Shown: in pieces, positions 34,988 through 44,813 of the stretch
Layout: every line of letters starts with the position of its first letter
How positions within the stretch are numbered: position 1 is the stretch's first letter
DNA from: Burkholderiales bacterium
GTDB taxonomy: Bacteria; Pseudomonadota; Gammaproteobacteria; Burkholderiales; Usitatibacteraceae
Direction of reading: 5' to 3'
Assembly: GCA_025359985.1 (NCBI GenBank)
Contig: JANYDB010000064.1
Location: forward strand, 29,826 to 93,825
Length of the DNA: 64,000 nucleotides
Translations under genes and position numbers: made by a program
Notes under the pieces: model-generated
What the model saw: the letters and a program-made list of their open reading frames with translations, nothing else
Databases searched by the model: none
What the model was told of the DNA's origin: nothing

Positions 34988-37603
34988 ATGGCTATGACCC
35001 ATACAAATTCACCCACATCGAACTTCGATAATGTCGTTTCGCTTGCGAACGCGCAGGTGCGAAAACGTCCTGTTTCGGCGGAGTCTACTGGTGTCATAAA
35101 TGACTGTCGCGATATCGCGTTAAAGCGTATTACGGACGTTCTTTCAAAAACCTTCGATACGATCGAAGATGAGCTTTTCGAAATGGCCCAGCTTTCACCT
35201 GACCGTGATACGCAAGCGCTTTATCTGGATGCTCGCGCTCAAGCGCGCGAAAAACGTAGCGCCATTGAATCTTCATTCAAAAAACAATTTTTAAGTTTTT
35301 TTGCGCACAAGATTTCCGGGACGAAGCAAGAAACAGCAAACGCGGCCAACGGTTTTGATTTCAGCAACATGTCGCTTGTTGAGGATAGCGATCTGGAAGA
35401 GAAAATTGCAGTCGACGAAATTGCGAAACGCCTCGCCAACAATTGTGATGAAGAGCTGCGCGCACTATCGCAGCGTATGGGTTTCTTGATGCTGGAGCCG
35501 GAACTTGACGATGATGCCAACCCCATGTCGCCCGACACCATTATCAAAGCGCTCCAGGTAGCCTGCGATCAAATGACGAGTGGCTATAAAACCAAACTGA
35601 CCGTTATGCGTTTGGTTGAACAACATATGACCAAAGAGATGATGGGGGTATATCGGGACATTAATTCACACCTGATTGCGCAGCAAATCATGCCCACTAT
35701 TCGTCCTACTTTTCGCAAAGCGCAAAATAACAACCTACGCAAATCAGGCAATTCAAGCAACGTCGGCAATAGCGGCAATAACGGAACGAATGTGGGTGAG
35801 CCGGACTTTGGCGGTAAGCCAGATGATTTCAGCAACCCATCGCAAAATTTATTTGCCACACTACAGCAGCTAATGTCTGGCAATGCCACGTTTGATCCTT
35901 CGGCGCAGCGGGGCGTCAATGGCGGCGTAAACAATATGGCTGCGGGCGACATCTCCTCAACATTTGCGGGCTCTGGGCAAACCAGCCAGGCAGGACCTGC
36001 TGGACAAGGGACGCCAAACGCGGGCAACAATGTTGATCCGTCTTTAACCAGTGCCGGTTTAATCTCTGCACTAACCCAAATTCAGCAACAGGTCATGGCG
36101 AATACTGCGCAATTTTCAGCCCTGACCAATATGCAAAATTTTGTCCCCGGCGAGACTTCTCTTGCTGAACTCAACGTGCTTCGTAAAGTGAAAGAATCAA
36201 GTTTCGGCATAAATGGACAGAATGGGATACAGCAGGGAAATCAAATCGATGGAATGACCATTGATATCGTCGCCATGCTGTTTGATTATGTGTTTGAGGA
36301 CAAAGCGATCCCCGACACAATTAAGGCATTACTGGCAAGGCTTCAAATCCCTGTGTTGAAAGTGGCGATTCTTGATAAATCATTTTTTTCCAAGAAATCC
36401 CATCCCGCCCGACATTTGCTCGACGTGCTTGCCGAGGCATCCGTATGCTTCGCGGGTCAGGCGACACGTGATAATCCGCTCTATCAAAAAATTGAAGTTT
36501 TAGTCGACCGCATACACTCTGATTTTGATACCGATATAGAGATGTTTGCTATTGCTTTGGCTGAGTTTGAACAATTCCTGGGCGCACGGGAGGCCGCCAG
36601 CGCAGATATGATCGAGAAGTCTGCACGCGTGGTGCATGAGAGCGAAAAACGCGAGATGGCGCGTTTAATTGCGGTCGATGAAGTAGAGCGGCGGATTCAG
36701 GGATGTGAACTCCCAGCGCCAGTAATTGCCATGCTACGCGGCCCTTGGGCACGTGTACTTGAACGAGTATATTTACGTGACGGTGGCCGTAATCAATATT
36801 TTATGGATGCGCTAGAAGGTGCGGATGATCTGGCTTGGAGCGTTGCGCCGAAAATGCATGGCGACGAACGTAAACGCCTGGTGTCAATGCTGCCGTTGTT
36901 GTTGAAGCGCCTGGAGGAGGGTATGGATATTGCGGCCGTTGAGCAAGAAGAACGTGAACGTTTTTTCTCGGCGTTAGTTGATTGTCATGCAGCGGCCGTC
37001 AAGGCGGGATTGCGCGGCGAAAGTATCACTTCATTATTTGCGGCAGCTCAGCCGCCGGCAGCGGCAGTGCCGTTATTTGAAAAGCTTATTAATGAAGAGC
37101 TCGCTCGTGAAGAGGCGATGAAAAACACCAATCGCAGTGGTGTTGCCCGTATTCAGTTTACTGAACACGGGGTTGAAATTGAAGAAATTGTGGCACAAAA
37201 AAACGGTGACTTGGCGATCACCAGTGAGACCGCAATATCGGGCAGTGGTCAGGAAATTGTGCCCTCGGCTTTTCTGGAGGCCCGCGATTCTGCCCCCAAG
37301 GCTAACAGCAGTCTTGATTTTGACATTACAGTTTTGCCAGCCGTAGAGTTAAAGCGTGGGACCTGGGTTGAGTTTATCCATGAAGGTGGCGTAAAAGTTC
37401 GAGCCAAACTAACCTGGATAAGCCCTTTAAAAGGTGTCTATTTATTTACTAATCCAAGTGCCACAGAAGAAGCTTTGTCAGTAGCCCCGGACGCATTGCA
37501 AGCTCAGTTCCGGCGTGGTGTTGCACGTATCATCGAAGAATCTTCCTTGATTGATCGCGCAGTAAATCGCATTGTCAATTCTCTGTCTGGCGCAGCCGCT
37601 TGA
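34988..37603 (+). CDS. DUF1631 family protein (candidate c-di-GMP-related regulator)
   Basis: An 871-residue cytoplasmic protein with no signal or membrane segments. The N-terminal part is helical and acidic. An Asn/Gly-rich low-complexity linker (about residues 250-365) is followed by a long helical domain. The C-terminal 90 residues (VELKRGTWVEFI..., ISPLKGVYLFTNP) are beta-rich and resemble the PilZ-like end of DUF1631 proteins. The classical PilZ R-x-x-x-R and D/N-x-S-x-x-G motifs are not clear, so direct c-di-GMP binding is uncertain. GGGGA about 7 bases before the ATG at 34988 supports the start. The c-di-GMP riboswitch upstream links it to that messenger. Confidence 0.85.
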   Translation: MAMTHTNSPTSNFDNVVSLANAQVRKRPVSAESTGVINDCRDIALKRITDVLSKTFDTIEDELFEMAQLSPDRDTQALYLDARAQAREKRSAIESSFKKQFLSFFAHKISGTKQETANAANGFDFSNMSLVEDSDLEEKIAVDEIAKRLANNCDEELRALSQRMGFLMLEPELDDDANPMSPDTIIKALQVACDQMTSGYKTKLTVMRLVEQHMTKEMMGVYRDINSHLIAQQIMPTIRPTFRKAQNNNLRKSGNSSNVGNSGNNGTNVGEPDFGGKPDDFSNPSQNLFATLQQLMSGNATFDPSAQRGVNGGVNNMAAGDISSTFAGSGQTSQAGPAGQGTPNAGNNVDPSLTSAGLISALTQIQQQVMANTAQFSALTNMQNFVPGETSLAELNVLRKVKESSFGINGQNGIQQGNQIDGMTIDIVAMLFDYVFEDKAIPDTIKALLARLQIPVLKVAILDKSFFSKKSHPARHLLDVLAEASVCFAGQATRDNPLYQKIEVLVDRIHSDFDTDIEMFAIALAEFEQFLGAREAASADMIEKSARVVHESEKREMARLIAVDEVERRIQGCELPAPVIAMLRGPWARVLERVYLRDGGRNQYFMDALEGADDLAWSVAPKMHGDERKRLVSMLPLLLKRLEEGMDIAAVEQEERERFFSALVDCHAAAVKAGLRGESITSLFAAAQPPAAAVPLFEKLINEELAREEAMKNTNRSGVARIQFTEHGVEIEEIVAQKNGDLAITSETAISGSGQEIVPSAFLEARDSAPKANSSLDFDITVLPAVELKRGTWVEFIHEGGVKVRAKLTWISPLKGVYLFTNPSATEEALSVAPDALQAQFRRGVARIIEESSLIDRAVNRIVNSLSGAAA

Positions 37604-37724
37604 AGCGCAATCCAGAAATTTAAGAAATGAGCGCTCCATATTTTTAAATCCCTTACGACGTCTGCCTAATGATCATGATGAAAGCCACGTCAAACGAATA
37701 ATGTGATGATGAATGAAAACAGTG

Positions 37725-38870
37725 TTACTGATAATAAGCGCGCAAGCCATACCCGGACGCGGCATTTTTATTACTCGACTCTATATTCAAATTAATAAAT
37801 AGTTCAGCATTTGGCGCAATGCCCTCACCCGGCAGAGGCTGGCGGCCTAAATAATCGGTTGGTAGCAGGACGCGACTTACCAATACCTGATTGCCATTGT
37901 CGGTCAACCGCAATTCGATAGCAGGTAAATCCTGTTTGATCAAACCACGATTTGCCAACGTCGCTGTTACCAGAAGACGGCCTAGTTTTCCAGGAGGTTC
38001 GATCAAATCAGACTCAACAATTTTTATCGCGTCGCTATCGCGTCCCCACGAAACAGTGCACCCCAACACATCACAGGCCTTTACAAAATACGACCTGGTT
38101 TGGGGAAACATGTCGACAATCGTCGCTCGTAAAGACAGGGTTGCCTGCGCGATCAACACAATCAACAATATTAAACTGCCCGCTAACCACGATTTATGAC
38201 GCGGGGAACTCACTGGTTTTGCACGTAGCCATTTTGGATGGTCATCGTTTAATCTGACCACATTTACGACCTTTATATCGTTTGAAGTAACATCAACCCT
38301 ATCTTTGTGATGATCGCGTTGATCAACGCGAAGCTGTCCGAGCTTGGTTAAATTTTCGTGTTCAAGTTCAGCCGCACTTTCAGAAGTTGTTTCTTGTAAC
38401 GACCCATTTTCGAGTGGCTCTTCCCGTTCAGTAGCGGCATTTTTAGCCTCATCATTTGCTTCGGCATTTAAAATAATCGAGCGCACATTTTGTGGTGGCA
38501 CAGCAGGCATATTCACAAGCTCAATAAAACCGATAAATCCCGAATCAGCCGCAGGCGATAAATGCAGCTCTGTACCTATTTCTTGCGCAGTAGCATTGAT
38601 GACCTCTGCGTTAGCCCGCTCATCCTGCGTAATTGGCGACGCGGCCCGCAGCGGGCTGCTCGTTGCCTCAGTTTCTGCGGCGGGCGAAGCGACGGATTCG
38701 ACGGCGTATGCATCGGCAATTATGGTGTCCTCTTCAACACGCTTGAGTGATTCGAACGCATTAAATATTTGACGGCAACGGCCACACATCACGCGACCCT
38801 GACGGATGTTGAGTTGCTCGGGTTGGACTTTAAATTGCGCGGCGCAATTAGGGCAGGTGGTTAACAGCAT
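37725..38870 (-). CDS. DUF3426 protein with N-terminal MJ0042 zinc ribbon
   Basis: A 381-residue protein. The first 40 residues form a zinc ribbon (TTCPNCAAQF... and MCGRCRQIF). A long disordered, Glu/Ala-rich stretch and one membrane segment (about residues 225-247, LAGSLILLIVLIAQATLS) follow, then the DUF3426 beta domain (LLVTATLANRG..., VSRVLLPTDYLG). This gene habitually follows prmA in betaproteobacteria. The layout suggests a cytoplasmic sensor head with an extracytoplasmic domain; the function is unknown. The gap to prmA is 50 bases, consistent with the accB-accC-prmA operon. Confidence 0.88.
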   Translation of the reverse strand: MLLTTCPNCAAQFKVQPEQLNIRQGRVMCGRCRQIFNAFESLKRVEEDTIIADAYAVESVASPAAETEATSSPLRAASPITQDERANAEVINATAQEIGTELHLSPAADSGFIGFIELVNMPAVPPQNVRSIILNAEANDEAKNAATEREEPLENGSLQETTSESAAELEHENLTKLGQLRVDQRDHHKDRVDVTSNDIKVVNVVRLNDDHPKWLRAKPVSSPRHKSWLAGSLILLIVLIAQATLSLRATIVDMFPQTRSYFVKACDVLGCTVSWGRDSDAIKIVESDLIEPPGKLGRLLVTATLANRGLIKQDLPAIELRLTDNGNQVLVSRVLLPTDYLGRQPLPGEGIAPNAELFINLNIESSNKNAASGYGLRAYYQ

Positions 38871-38920
38871 GCTGGAATTTTAACCGAGCGCGGCGCTAAT
38901 GGACGCGAGTCATCACTAAT

Positions 38921-39838
38921 TTAGGCTAGCCGAACGCCAGCAATGCAAGACCAACCTTCGGCTCGTTGCCAGACATCGAGTTTAAACCAGGGCTTGTAAA
39001 TAGCAATAATCTCATCCGCTTGATGATCCAAAATTCCAGCAAGCGCTATTTGACCGCCAATCTGAGTGTGACTCTTGAGAAGCGGCGCTAGCACTTTTAG
39101 CGGGTTAGCCAGAATATTGGCCACCGTTATGTCAGCAACATAATTAAGCGTGGAGTGGGTGTTAGAAAACTCAATAGACACACCGTTTTGTTGCGTGTTA
39201 TAACGAGCCGCCTCAATAGCCTGCGAATCAATATCCACACCAACCGCATTATGTGCGCCCAGTTTCATGGAAGCAATCGCTAAAATACCTGAACCTGTGC
39301 CGTAATCGAGCATGGATATTTTTTTCGGTGGTTGTTGCAGCGATTTTTGCAATGATTCAAAAGTTGCTTCCAACCATTGCAAACATAGTCGTGTAGTTGG
39401 ATGGCTGCCCGTGCCAAAGGCTGCGCCAGGATCTAGCGAAATATTAATAGCCGCACTATCGGGCGCGTTATGCCATGTGGGTACAATCCATATCCGCTCA
39501 GAAATTTTAATAGGCTGAAATTGATCGCGATTCTGTTGCACCCAATCAACATCTTCGAGCGTTTCAACAGTTAGCAATGGTAGCTCAAACTCCAGCACTG
39601 AGGCGGCTTCCCGGGCTATACCTGCGGGATCTACATCCGGCAAAAAGAGCGCTGTTAATTTGCAACTGTCCCACAGGCCTGCACTGGCACCGGGTTCACC
39701 AAAGATCGGTTTTTCGGCTGTAGTACCTTCGGCTGCATCCTCGACGTTTATTGAAATTGCGCCCAATTCCATCAAGGCATCACCAAATGCGTCAGCCTGC
39801 TCACGCGGCATGTGCAAAACGAGATTTAACCAGCTCAT
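38921..39838 (-). CDS. prmA: Ribosomal protein L11 methyltransferase
   Basis: A 305-residue class I SAM methyltransferase that trimethylates ribosomal protein L11. The N-terminal L11-recognition domain starts with MSWLNLVLHMPREQADAFGD. Family motifs are DPGAAFGTGSHPTTRLCLQW, LDYGTGSGILAIASMKLGA (SAM-binding) and VANILANPL (the NPPY-like position). The ATG at 39838 begins where homology begins and lies 25 bases after accC; the reading from 39886 runs into accC. Its length is slightly above the E. coli protein. Confidence 0.96.
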   Translation of the reverse strand: MSWLNLVLHMPREQADAFGDALMELGAISINVEDAAEGTTAEKPIFGEPGASAGLWDSCKLTALFLPDVDPAGIAREAASVLEFELPLLTVETLEDVDWVQQNRDQFQPIKISERIWIVPTWHNAPDSAAINISLDPGAAFGTGSHPTTRLCLQWLEATFESLQKSLQQPPKKISMLDYGTGSGILAIASMKLGAHNAVGVDIDSQAIEAARYNTQQNGVSIEFSNTHSTLNYVADITVANILANPLKVLAPLLKSHTQIGGQIALAGILDHQADEIIAIYKPWFKLDVWQRAEGWSCIAGVRLA

Positions 39839-39863
39839 CGAATCTACTTGCCGAAAAACGCCA

Positions 39864-41234
39864 TCAATCCGCTTCCCCACCTGCAATTTTTTTCAGCTTT
39901 GCCATGCGCTGTTCAAGGAAATGAATGGAAGTGCCGCCGCGAATAAAAGCCGCGTCATTCATTAACTCCTGATGCAACGGCAAATTAGTATGAATACCCT
40001 CGACAACCATTTCGGAGAGCGCTGTTCTCATCCTTGCGAATGCCTGCTCGCGGGTATCACCATGCGCAATGATTTTAGCAATCAATGAATCATAGTAAGG
40101 CGGTACAAAATAATCGGCATAAACATGCGAATCTACCCGGATGCCTGGTCCACCCGGCACATGAAAGCGAGTAATGCGGCCAGGCGAAGGCACAAACGAA
40201 ACTGGATTTTCGGCATTGATACGACACTCCACTGCATGGCCACGCAACTGGATATCTTTTTGCCGATAACGCAAACGATGGCCTGCGGCAATGCGAATTT
40301 GCTCTTGGACAATATCAACGCCCGTAATCATTTCCGATACCGGATGCTCAACCTGAACGCGGGTGTTCATTTCAATAAAAAAGAACTCATCTTTTTCGAA
40401 TAAAAACTCAAAAGTGCCCGCTCCGCGATAACCCATTTTTGCGCAGGCTTCTGCACACCGCTCGCCAATCCGATCGCGCAGTTTTGGCTTTAATTCTGGC
40501 GCTGGCGCCTCTTCAATAATTTTCTGATGACGCCGCTGCATGGAGCAATCACGCTCCCACAAATAAATTGCGTTCTTGTACTCATCACACAGCACCTGAA
40601 TTTCAATATGGCGAGGGTTCTCCAGAAATTTTTCCAGGTACACCATGGGATTACCAAATGCGGATTGGGCTTCTGCCTTTGTCATTTGCACTGCGTTGAC
40701 CAAAGCAGCTTCGGTATGCACCACACGCATACCACGTCCGCCTCCGCCGCCAGCCGCTTTGATAATGACCGGATAACCGACAGCAGCCGCAATTTTGCGA
40801 ATTTCTTTCGCGTCATCAGGCAGTGCGCCATCAGAACCCGGCACGCAGGGAATGCCCAGCCGTTTCATTGCTGCTTTCGCAGCAACTTTATCGCCCATCA
40901 TGCGAATATTTTCGGGTTTGGGGCCAATAAAAACGAAGCCCGAGTTTTCAACTCTTTCCGCAAAATCAGCGTTTTCAGATAAAAAGCCGTAGCCTGGATG
41001 AATAGCTTGTGCATCCGTTACTTCGGCAGCGCTAATGATGGCGGGAATATTAAGGTAGCTATCTTTAGATGGAGCGGGTCCAATACAAACTGACTCATCC
41101 GCCAGCATCACATATTTGGCGTCAGCATCCGCTTCAGAATGAACTGCCACTGTTTTAATCCCGAGCTCGCGGCAGGCGCGTTGAACCCGCAGCGCAATTT
41201 CACCACGGTTAGCAATCAGAATTTTTTCAAACAT
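39864..41234 (-). CDS. accC: Acetyl-CoA carboxylase, biotin carboxylase subunit
   Basis: A 456-residue ATP-grasp enzyme that carboxylates the biotin on AccB, the first half of malonyl-CoA synthesis. It opens with [20 protein letters not shown]. The ATP-binding glycine loop is [14 protein letters not shown], followed by [26 protein letters not shown] and ECRINAENP. The ATG at 41234 is the family start; a further 35 codons upstream in frame overlap accB and are not used. It lies 58 bases after accB and 25 before prmA. Confidence 0.98.
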   Translation of the reverse strand: MFEKILIANRGEIALRVQRACRELGIKTVAVHSEADADAKYVMLADESVCIGPAPSKDSYLNIPAIISAAEVTDAQAIHPGYGFLSENADFAERVENSGFVFIGPKPENIRMMGDKVAAKAAMKRLGIPCVPGSDGALPDDAKEIRKIAAAVGYPVIIKAAGGGGGRGMRVVHTEAALVNAVQMTKAEAQSAFGNPMVYLEKFLENPRHIEIQVLCDEYKNAIYLWERDCSMQRRHQKIIEEAPAPELKPKLRDRIGERCAEACAKMGYRGAGTFEFLFEKDEFFFIEMNTRVQVEHPVSEMITGVDIVQEQIRIAAGHRLRYRQKDIQLRGHAVECRINAENPVSFVPSPGRITRFHVPGGPGIRVDSHVYADYFVPPYYDSLIAKIIAHGDTREQAFARMRTALSEMVVEGIHTNLPLHQELMNDAAFIRGGTSIHFLEQRMAKLKKIAGGEAD

Positions 41235-41292
41235 TGCACCGGTACGCGCACCGGCAGGCGCAGAGCCAAATACCGCCATAGTGGGTACTCGC

Positions 41293-41745
41293 CTATTCGA
41301 TAATAAAAAGAGGTTGGCCGTATTCAACCGGCTGGCCATTCTCAGTCAATATAGCTTTAACCACACCTGAAGCATCAGATTCGATTTCATTCAATAACTT
41401 CATCGCCTCGATAATGCATAGGGTTTGTCCTTTGGACACGGTCTGACCGATTTCAACAAAAGAGGGAGTACCTGGCGACGGCGAACGGTAAAACGTACCA
41501 ACCATAGGCGATTTCAGGGTGTGACCGACGGGCTCTGCCGGTATCGCCGCTGCTGCAGCACTTGGCATCGCTGGCATTAAGTTTGCAGGAACCATCATTG
41601 AGGTTGGCGTCATGGGTTGCATGAAAGGCGTATTATTACCGTTGCGGCTAATCCTGACTTTTTCTTCGCCTTCGGTAATTTCAAGCTCGGCAATGCCCGA
41701 TTGCTGCACCAACTCAATCAGCGTTTTAATTTTTCTTAAGTCCAT
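41293..41745 (-). CDS. accB: Acetyl-CoA carboxylase, biotin carboxyl carrier protein
   Basis: A 150-residue BCCP. The N-terminal helical part is [17 protein letters not shown], followed by an Ala/Pro-rich linker (about residues 50-70). The C-terminal biotinyl domain has [12 protein letters not shown], with the biotin-accepting Lys at about 116. GGTGGAG lies close upstream of the ATG at 41745. It is the first gene of accB-accC-prmA-DUF3426 and follows aroQ by 74 bases. Confidence 0.97.
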   Translation of the reverse strand: MDLRKIKTLIELVQQSGIAELEITEGEEKVRISRNGNNTPFMQPMTPTSMMVPANLMPAMPSAAAAAIPAEPVGHTLKSPMVGTFYRSPSPGTPSFVEIGQTVSKGQTLCIIEAMKLLNEIESDASGVVKAILTENGQPVEYGQPLFIIE

Positions 41746-41819
41746 CGTCTCCACCTTCTTCAATGCTAAGCAACAAAAAGTCCGCAAGGATCGCAAGCGG
41801 ATTACGGGTGCTGCTGTTT

Positions 41820-42347
41820 TTATTTTGTATGTTTTTCATCCGCGCTTCTGGATTCAAACTTAGGAGACGCAACATGAACTGTAGCCGTCACATCAGCACT
41901 AACCATGCTAGCTGAAAGCATCCGAATGGCTGCATCGAGTGCAAATTCATAGCCCATGGCATCCAAGCCCGTAATAACGCCCACCGCCTTGTCTGAAAAA
42001 TATGAATGATGCCGAAACACCTCGCGCGTATAAATGTTTGAAAGATGCACTTCAATAAACGGAATCGCAACTCCGCTCAAAGCATCACGTAAAGCCACGC
42101 TGGTGTGGGTAAACGCAGCCGGATTGATGATGATAAAACCCACCCCCGAATGCTGCGCTGCATGCACAGCGTCAATTAAGGTAGACTCAGAATTGCTTTG
42201 GAAACACTCCACAGCTATTTTAGCGTGCTCCGCTTTTAGGCACAAACGGGCATCAATATCGGCCAGAGTAACGCGCCCATAATGTTCAGGCTCACGCGTT
42301 CCAAGCAGATTTAAGTTGGGGCCATGAAGAACTAATATCTTGTGCAT
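41820..42347 (-). CDS. aroQ: 3-dehydroquinate dehydratase, type II
   Basis: A 175-residue dodecameric-type dehydroquinase of the shikimate pathway. It opens with [20 protein letters not shown], and the catalytic Tyr follows in [17 protein letters not shown] and [15 protein letters not shown] carry the substrate-binding Asn and catalytic His. It is about 25 residues longer than usual, from a C-terminal tail with no known role. It lies upstream of accB as in many betaproteobacteria. Confidence 0.96.
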   Translation of the reverse strand: MHKILVLHGPNLNLLGTREPEHYGRVTLADIDARLCLKAEHAKIAVECFQSNSESTLIDAVHAAQHSGVGFIIINPAAFTHTSVALRDALSGVAIPFIEVHLSNIYTREVFRHHSYFSDKAVGVITGLDAMGYEFALDAAIRMLSASMVSADVTATVHVASPKFESRSADEKHTK

Positions 42348-42620
42348 AGAGGCTAGTTTGCCTCAAATCGACGCAGATTGTCCAGTTGATCGACGAAGTT
42401 ATGCCGATTTATCTTCAAACCATGATCTGATATAGGCCCAAATGTTGGGTGCATAACATGACAATAACGCTCTCCTGAAGGACCAAAATTATTTTTCTTT
42501 CTCCACAAACCTTTCAGTATTTTATTTGACGCACACCGTACTTGCTTGTACCTCCTCGCGAACAAATGGGCCTTTTAACGCAAATAAACTTTTTAATAAC
42601 AGAATTTACGCACACTTACA

Positions 42621-43199
42621 CTATTTAGGCAGATTTTTAATAATGATAGCTTCAAATTCACCCTGCCTAACAACTCCTAGATGGGCACTTATCACCTCAC
42701 CACCTGGCCGAATGATCACTGTGTGAGGCAGCAAGCCCAACCGATTACCAAGCCGCTTGGAAAACTCTATTGCGCCGCCTTCATCGGGAAGCAAAGGATA
42801 TCCAACATGTATTTTTTGTGCGAAGTTGACTACATTTGATGGGGAATCAGCCGCAATTCCAACTATTTGCAAACCTTTCGCGGCATATTTTTTCTGTAAA
42901 CTTGTAAAAATAGGCATTTCTTCTTTACAGGGACCACACCAAGTAGCCCAAAAATTAATAACCAATAATTTATGTTGCCATTGCCCCAACGATTGGGGCT
43001 TGCCTGCCATGTCCATGAAGCTACTGGTGTAAATGATGCCCGCGCTCGCATCAATTTCGCCAAATTTAGTCGGCAACGAATTAGATCGGCCTGTACACAT
43101 TGCTACTCCAGCCAACCCGACCAGCAACACGAATCCCGCTCCAATAATGAGTATTAAAACCCTTGCCGACTTGGCATTATATTTACTGACCGTTTCCAT
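42621..43199 (-). CDS. TlpA/ResA-type membrane-anchored thioredoxin-like protein
   Basis: A 192-residue periplasmic thiol reductase-like protein. The N-terminal anchor covers about residues 13-34 (VLILIIGAGFVLLVGL). The thioredoxin domain has the active site WCGPC at residues 87-91 within INFWATWCGPCKEEMP, and the cis-Pro region LLPHTVIIRPGG. TlpA/ResA proteins keep cytochrome c or other secreted cysteines reduced. It starts 20 bases after a gene for an isolated DsbD N-domain, and the two are probably cotranscribed. No DsbD/CcdA membrane electron donor is encoded next to it. Confidence 0.92.
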   Translation of the reverse strand: METVSKYNAKSARVLILIIGAGFVLLVGLAGVAMCTGRSNSLPTKFGEIDASAGIIYTSSFMDMAGKPQSLGQWQHKLLVINFWATWCGPCKEEMPIFTSLQKKYAAKGLQIVGIAADSPSNVVNFAQKIHVGYPLLPDEGGAIEFSKRLGNRLGLLPHTVIIRPGGEVISAHLGVVRQGEFEAIIIKNLPK

Positions 43200-43219
43200 T
43201 GTTTCCTAGGCGCTAATAT

Positions 43220-43933
43220 TTACGGGGTTTTACGGATCAAATCAGATATGGAGGTGGCGGGCTTTACTGTGCTTGCGCCCAATGGCGTTAATGGGTTGAG
43301 GGCCGGACTGAGTGCCGAACTCGGCGAAAAAGCTAACTGCGTAACAGGATTCACCCGATCCCTTGAACGAGCATTTAAAATAAATTGATGACGCAACGGC
43401 GGGTAGCAAACCCCCGCATCCGCGCAGCCTTGAGAGGTGGCGTTAATACTGACAATATCATCCTCAGCAGCAGATGATATAGCCATGCCATTTGCGCCGC
43501 TTACTACGCGGCCCACTCTGTGACTCAGGGGCAAAAGTACGCGCACGCTTTTCCGATAAGTCTCAACTCGTCCAAAAGTTGCGTCATGTTTAACTTTTCC
43601 TGCGGGCCTAATGGCTTTATGAAAAATTGTGGAGTCATTTTGCCCTGCAAATTTAAAACGGCTTCGATACATATAATAGCCATTTGCGATGATGTAATGA
43701 AGCTCGATTGTGTTCGCATTGATCATCTTGGCCGACACCTGAAAAGCCTCTTCGGCGGCCAGCAGTTCTGGCGCAATGGCGAGATCGCTTTGCGCTGCAA
43801 ATATTGATCGCGTCATTCCCAACATGGCCAAAATGCAAAGCTGAGCAAAGACCCGCCGAGTGCGCTGATTTTTTCTTATAATTTGCCCTGTTTTTTCAGT
43901 GTAATTAGCGACGTCATTATTTTGTAAGCTCAT
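43220..43933 (-). CDS. Stand-alone DsbD N-terminal (alpha) domain protein
   Basis: A 237-residue exported protein. A hydrophobic signal segment (VFAQLCILAMLGMTRSIFAA) follows a long charged N-region. The body matches the DsbD alpha domain: LLAAEEAFQVSAKMINAN, IANGYYMYRSRF, and the redox pair in GCADAGVCYPP (Cys170 and Cys176, the same C-x5-C spacing as in E. coli DsbD). The membrane and thioredoxin domains that normally complete DsbD are missing. A Pro/Ser/Ala-rich tail takes their place and ends in a clean stop, and a separate TlpA gene follows. I start at the ATG at 43933, which has GGGA 6 bases upstream; an ATG at 43945 is possible. Confidence 0.85.
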   Translation of the reverse strand: MSLQNNDVANYTEKTGQIIRKNQRTRRVFAQLCILAMLGMTRSIFAAQSDLAIAPELLAAEEAFQVSAKMINANTIELHYIIANGYYMYRSRFKFAGQNDSTIFHKAIRPAGKVKHDATFGRVETYRKSVRVLLPLSHRVGRVVSGANGMAISSAAEDDIVSINATSQGCADAGVCYPPLRHQFILNARSRDRVNPVTQLAFSPSSALSPALNPLTPLGASTVKPATSISDLIRKTP

Positions 43934-44320
43934 CTGCGATCCCATTTAAATTCAATTTAGTTGGCAAGAACCTGCGACTGTCGGGAACGGCACGGGGGTT
44001 ATACCGCCATAGAAATGACATCAACCCGTTACGCCCGCTTAGGTACGAAAAGCAGTCACAACCATGGCGATTGAGTGCAAGTTTGTCATCTTTACAGCAA
44101 GGTTTGCGTTGGGTAATGTTGCGTCCATCCATTGTCTCGAATCATTTGTTTTAGCTGTAAAATTATGAGTGCGCAATAAGTACAGACTGCAGGCACAAGA
44201 ATAGGACAAGGCCGGGCGTTCGGGGTTCGGATGTTGCAGCCTTACCTAAAATATAAAGCAAAACATCAAAGTGCATTAAAGTAATAATGAAGCAATGACT
44301 AAGTAACAGCGAGGAACATT
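43934..44320. other. Divergent intergenic region, no gene recognised
   Basis: 387 bases between the DsbD-domain gene and fxsA. A small minus-strand open frame (43917-44132) has no family resemblance or ribosome binding site. The right third is AT-rich and must hold the fxsA promoter, but no well-spaced boxes stand out. GAGGAAC at 44311-44317 is the fxsA ribosome binding site. Confidence 0.5.
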
Positions 44321-44773
44321 GTGCGATATCTCATCATCAGTATATTAATTGGATTTCCACTCGCCGAGGGTGTCGTACTTTATCGCCTGTCTGCTGGTCC
44401 TGAAGGTCACGGCGGATGGGTATTGGCGTGGCTTGTATTTGCCGCCATCGCTGGGATGGCGCTGATTAAGCAAGCGCGTTTTTCGTTGATTTCACGGCTC
44501 GCCAGCGCCTTATCGCAAGGCCAATTTTCTCTTTCGGCATTTATTGATAGCTTTCGCACGGTATTAGCCGGGCTCTTGCTTATTTTTCCGGGCGTCATTT
44601 CAGATGTGATGGCGCTTATCTTGCTGATGCTCCCGATTCGCGAACCCGCGTTTGAGCAGGCTGTATCACCCGATATATCTGCACGCGCCACCACGCGTGC
44701 CAACCCGCATGCAAATCACAGCGACCCGGCAAGCAGCCAGAGCGTCATTGAGGGAGAGTTTCGGCGCGAGTAA
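44321..44773 (+). CDS. fxsA: FxsA family membrane protein
   Basis: A 150-residue inner-membrane protein starting at a GTG with GAGGAAC a few bases upstream. It has two N-terminal membrane segments (about residues 2-18 and 30-47), a short cytoplasmic loop and a third segment with the family hallmark LLIFPGVISDVMALILLMLP. A polar, probably disordered tail follows. FxsA was named for reducing F-plasmid exclusion of phage T7; its ordinary function is not known. It is commonly found close to dsbD in this class, as here. Confidence 0.93.
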   Translation: MRYLIISILIGFPLAEGVVLYRLSAGPEGHGGWVLAWLVFAAIAGMALIKQARFSLISRLASALSQGQFSLSAFIDSFRTVLAGLLLIFPGVISDVMALILLMLPIREPAFEQAVSPDISARATTRANPHANHSDPASSQSVIEGEFRRE

Positions 44774-44813
44774 TCCAGCCTTGGCTTGTGCCAATTCTGT
44801 GCACTTTGGTCCG

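Noticed and set aside
43200..43260. Possible frameshift joining the DsbD alpha domain to further DsbD domains
   Set aside because: The sequence after the stop begins a complete TlpA gene with its own start and anchor; no membrane-domain residues appear in any frame.
43917..44132. 71-codon minus-strand frame before the DsbD-domain gene
   Set aside because: No signal peptide, ribosome binding site or recognisable family; I also looked for a cutA remnant and saw none.
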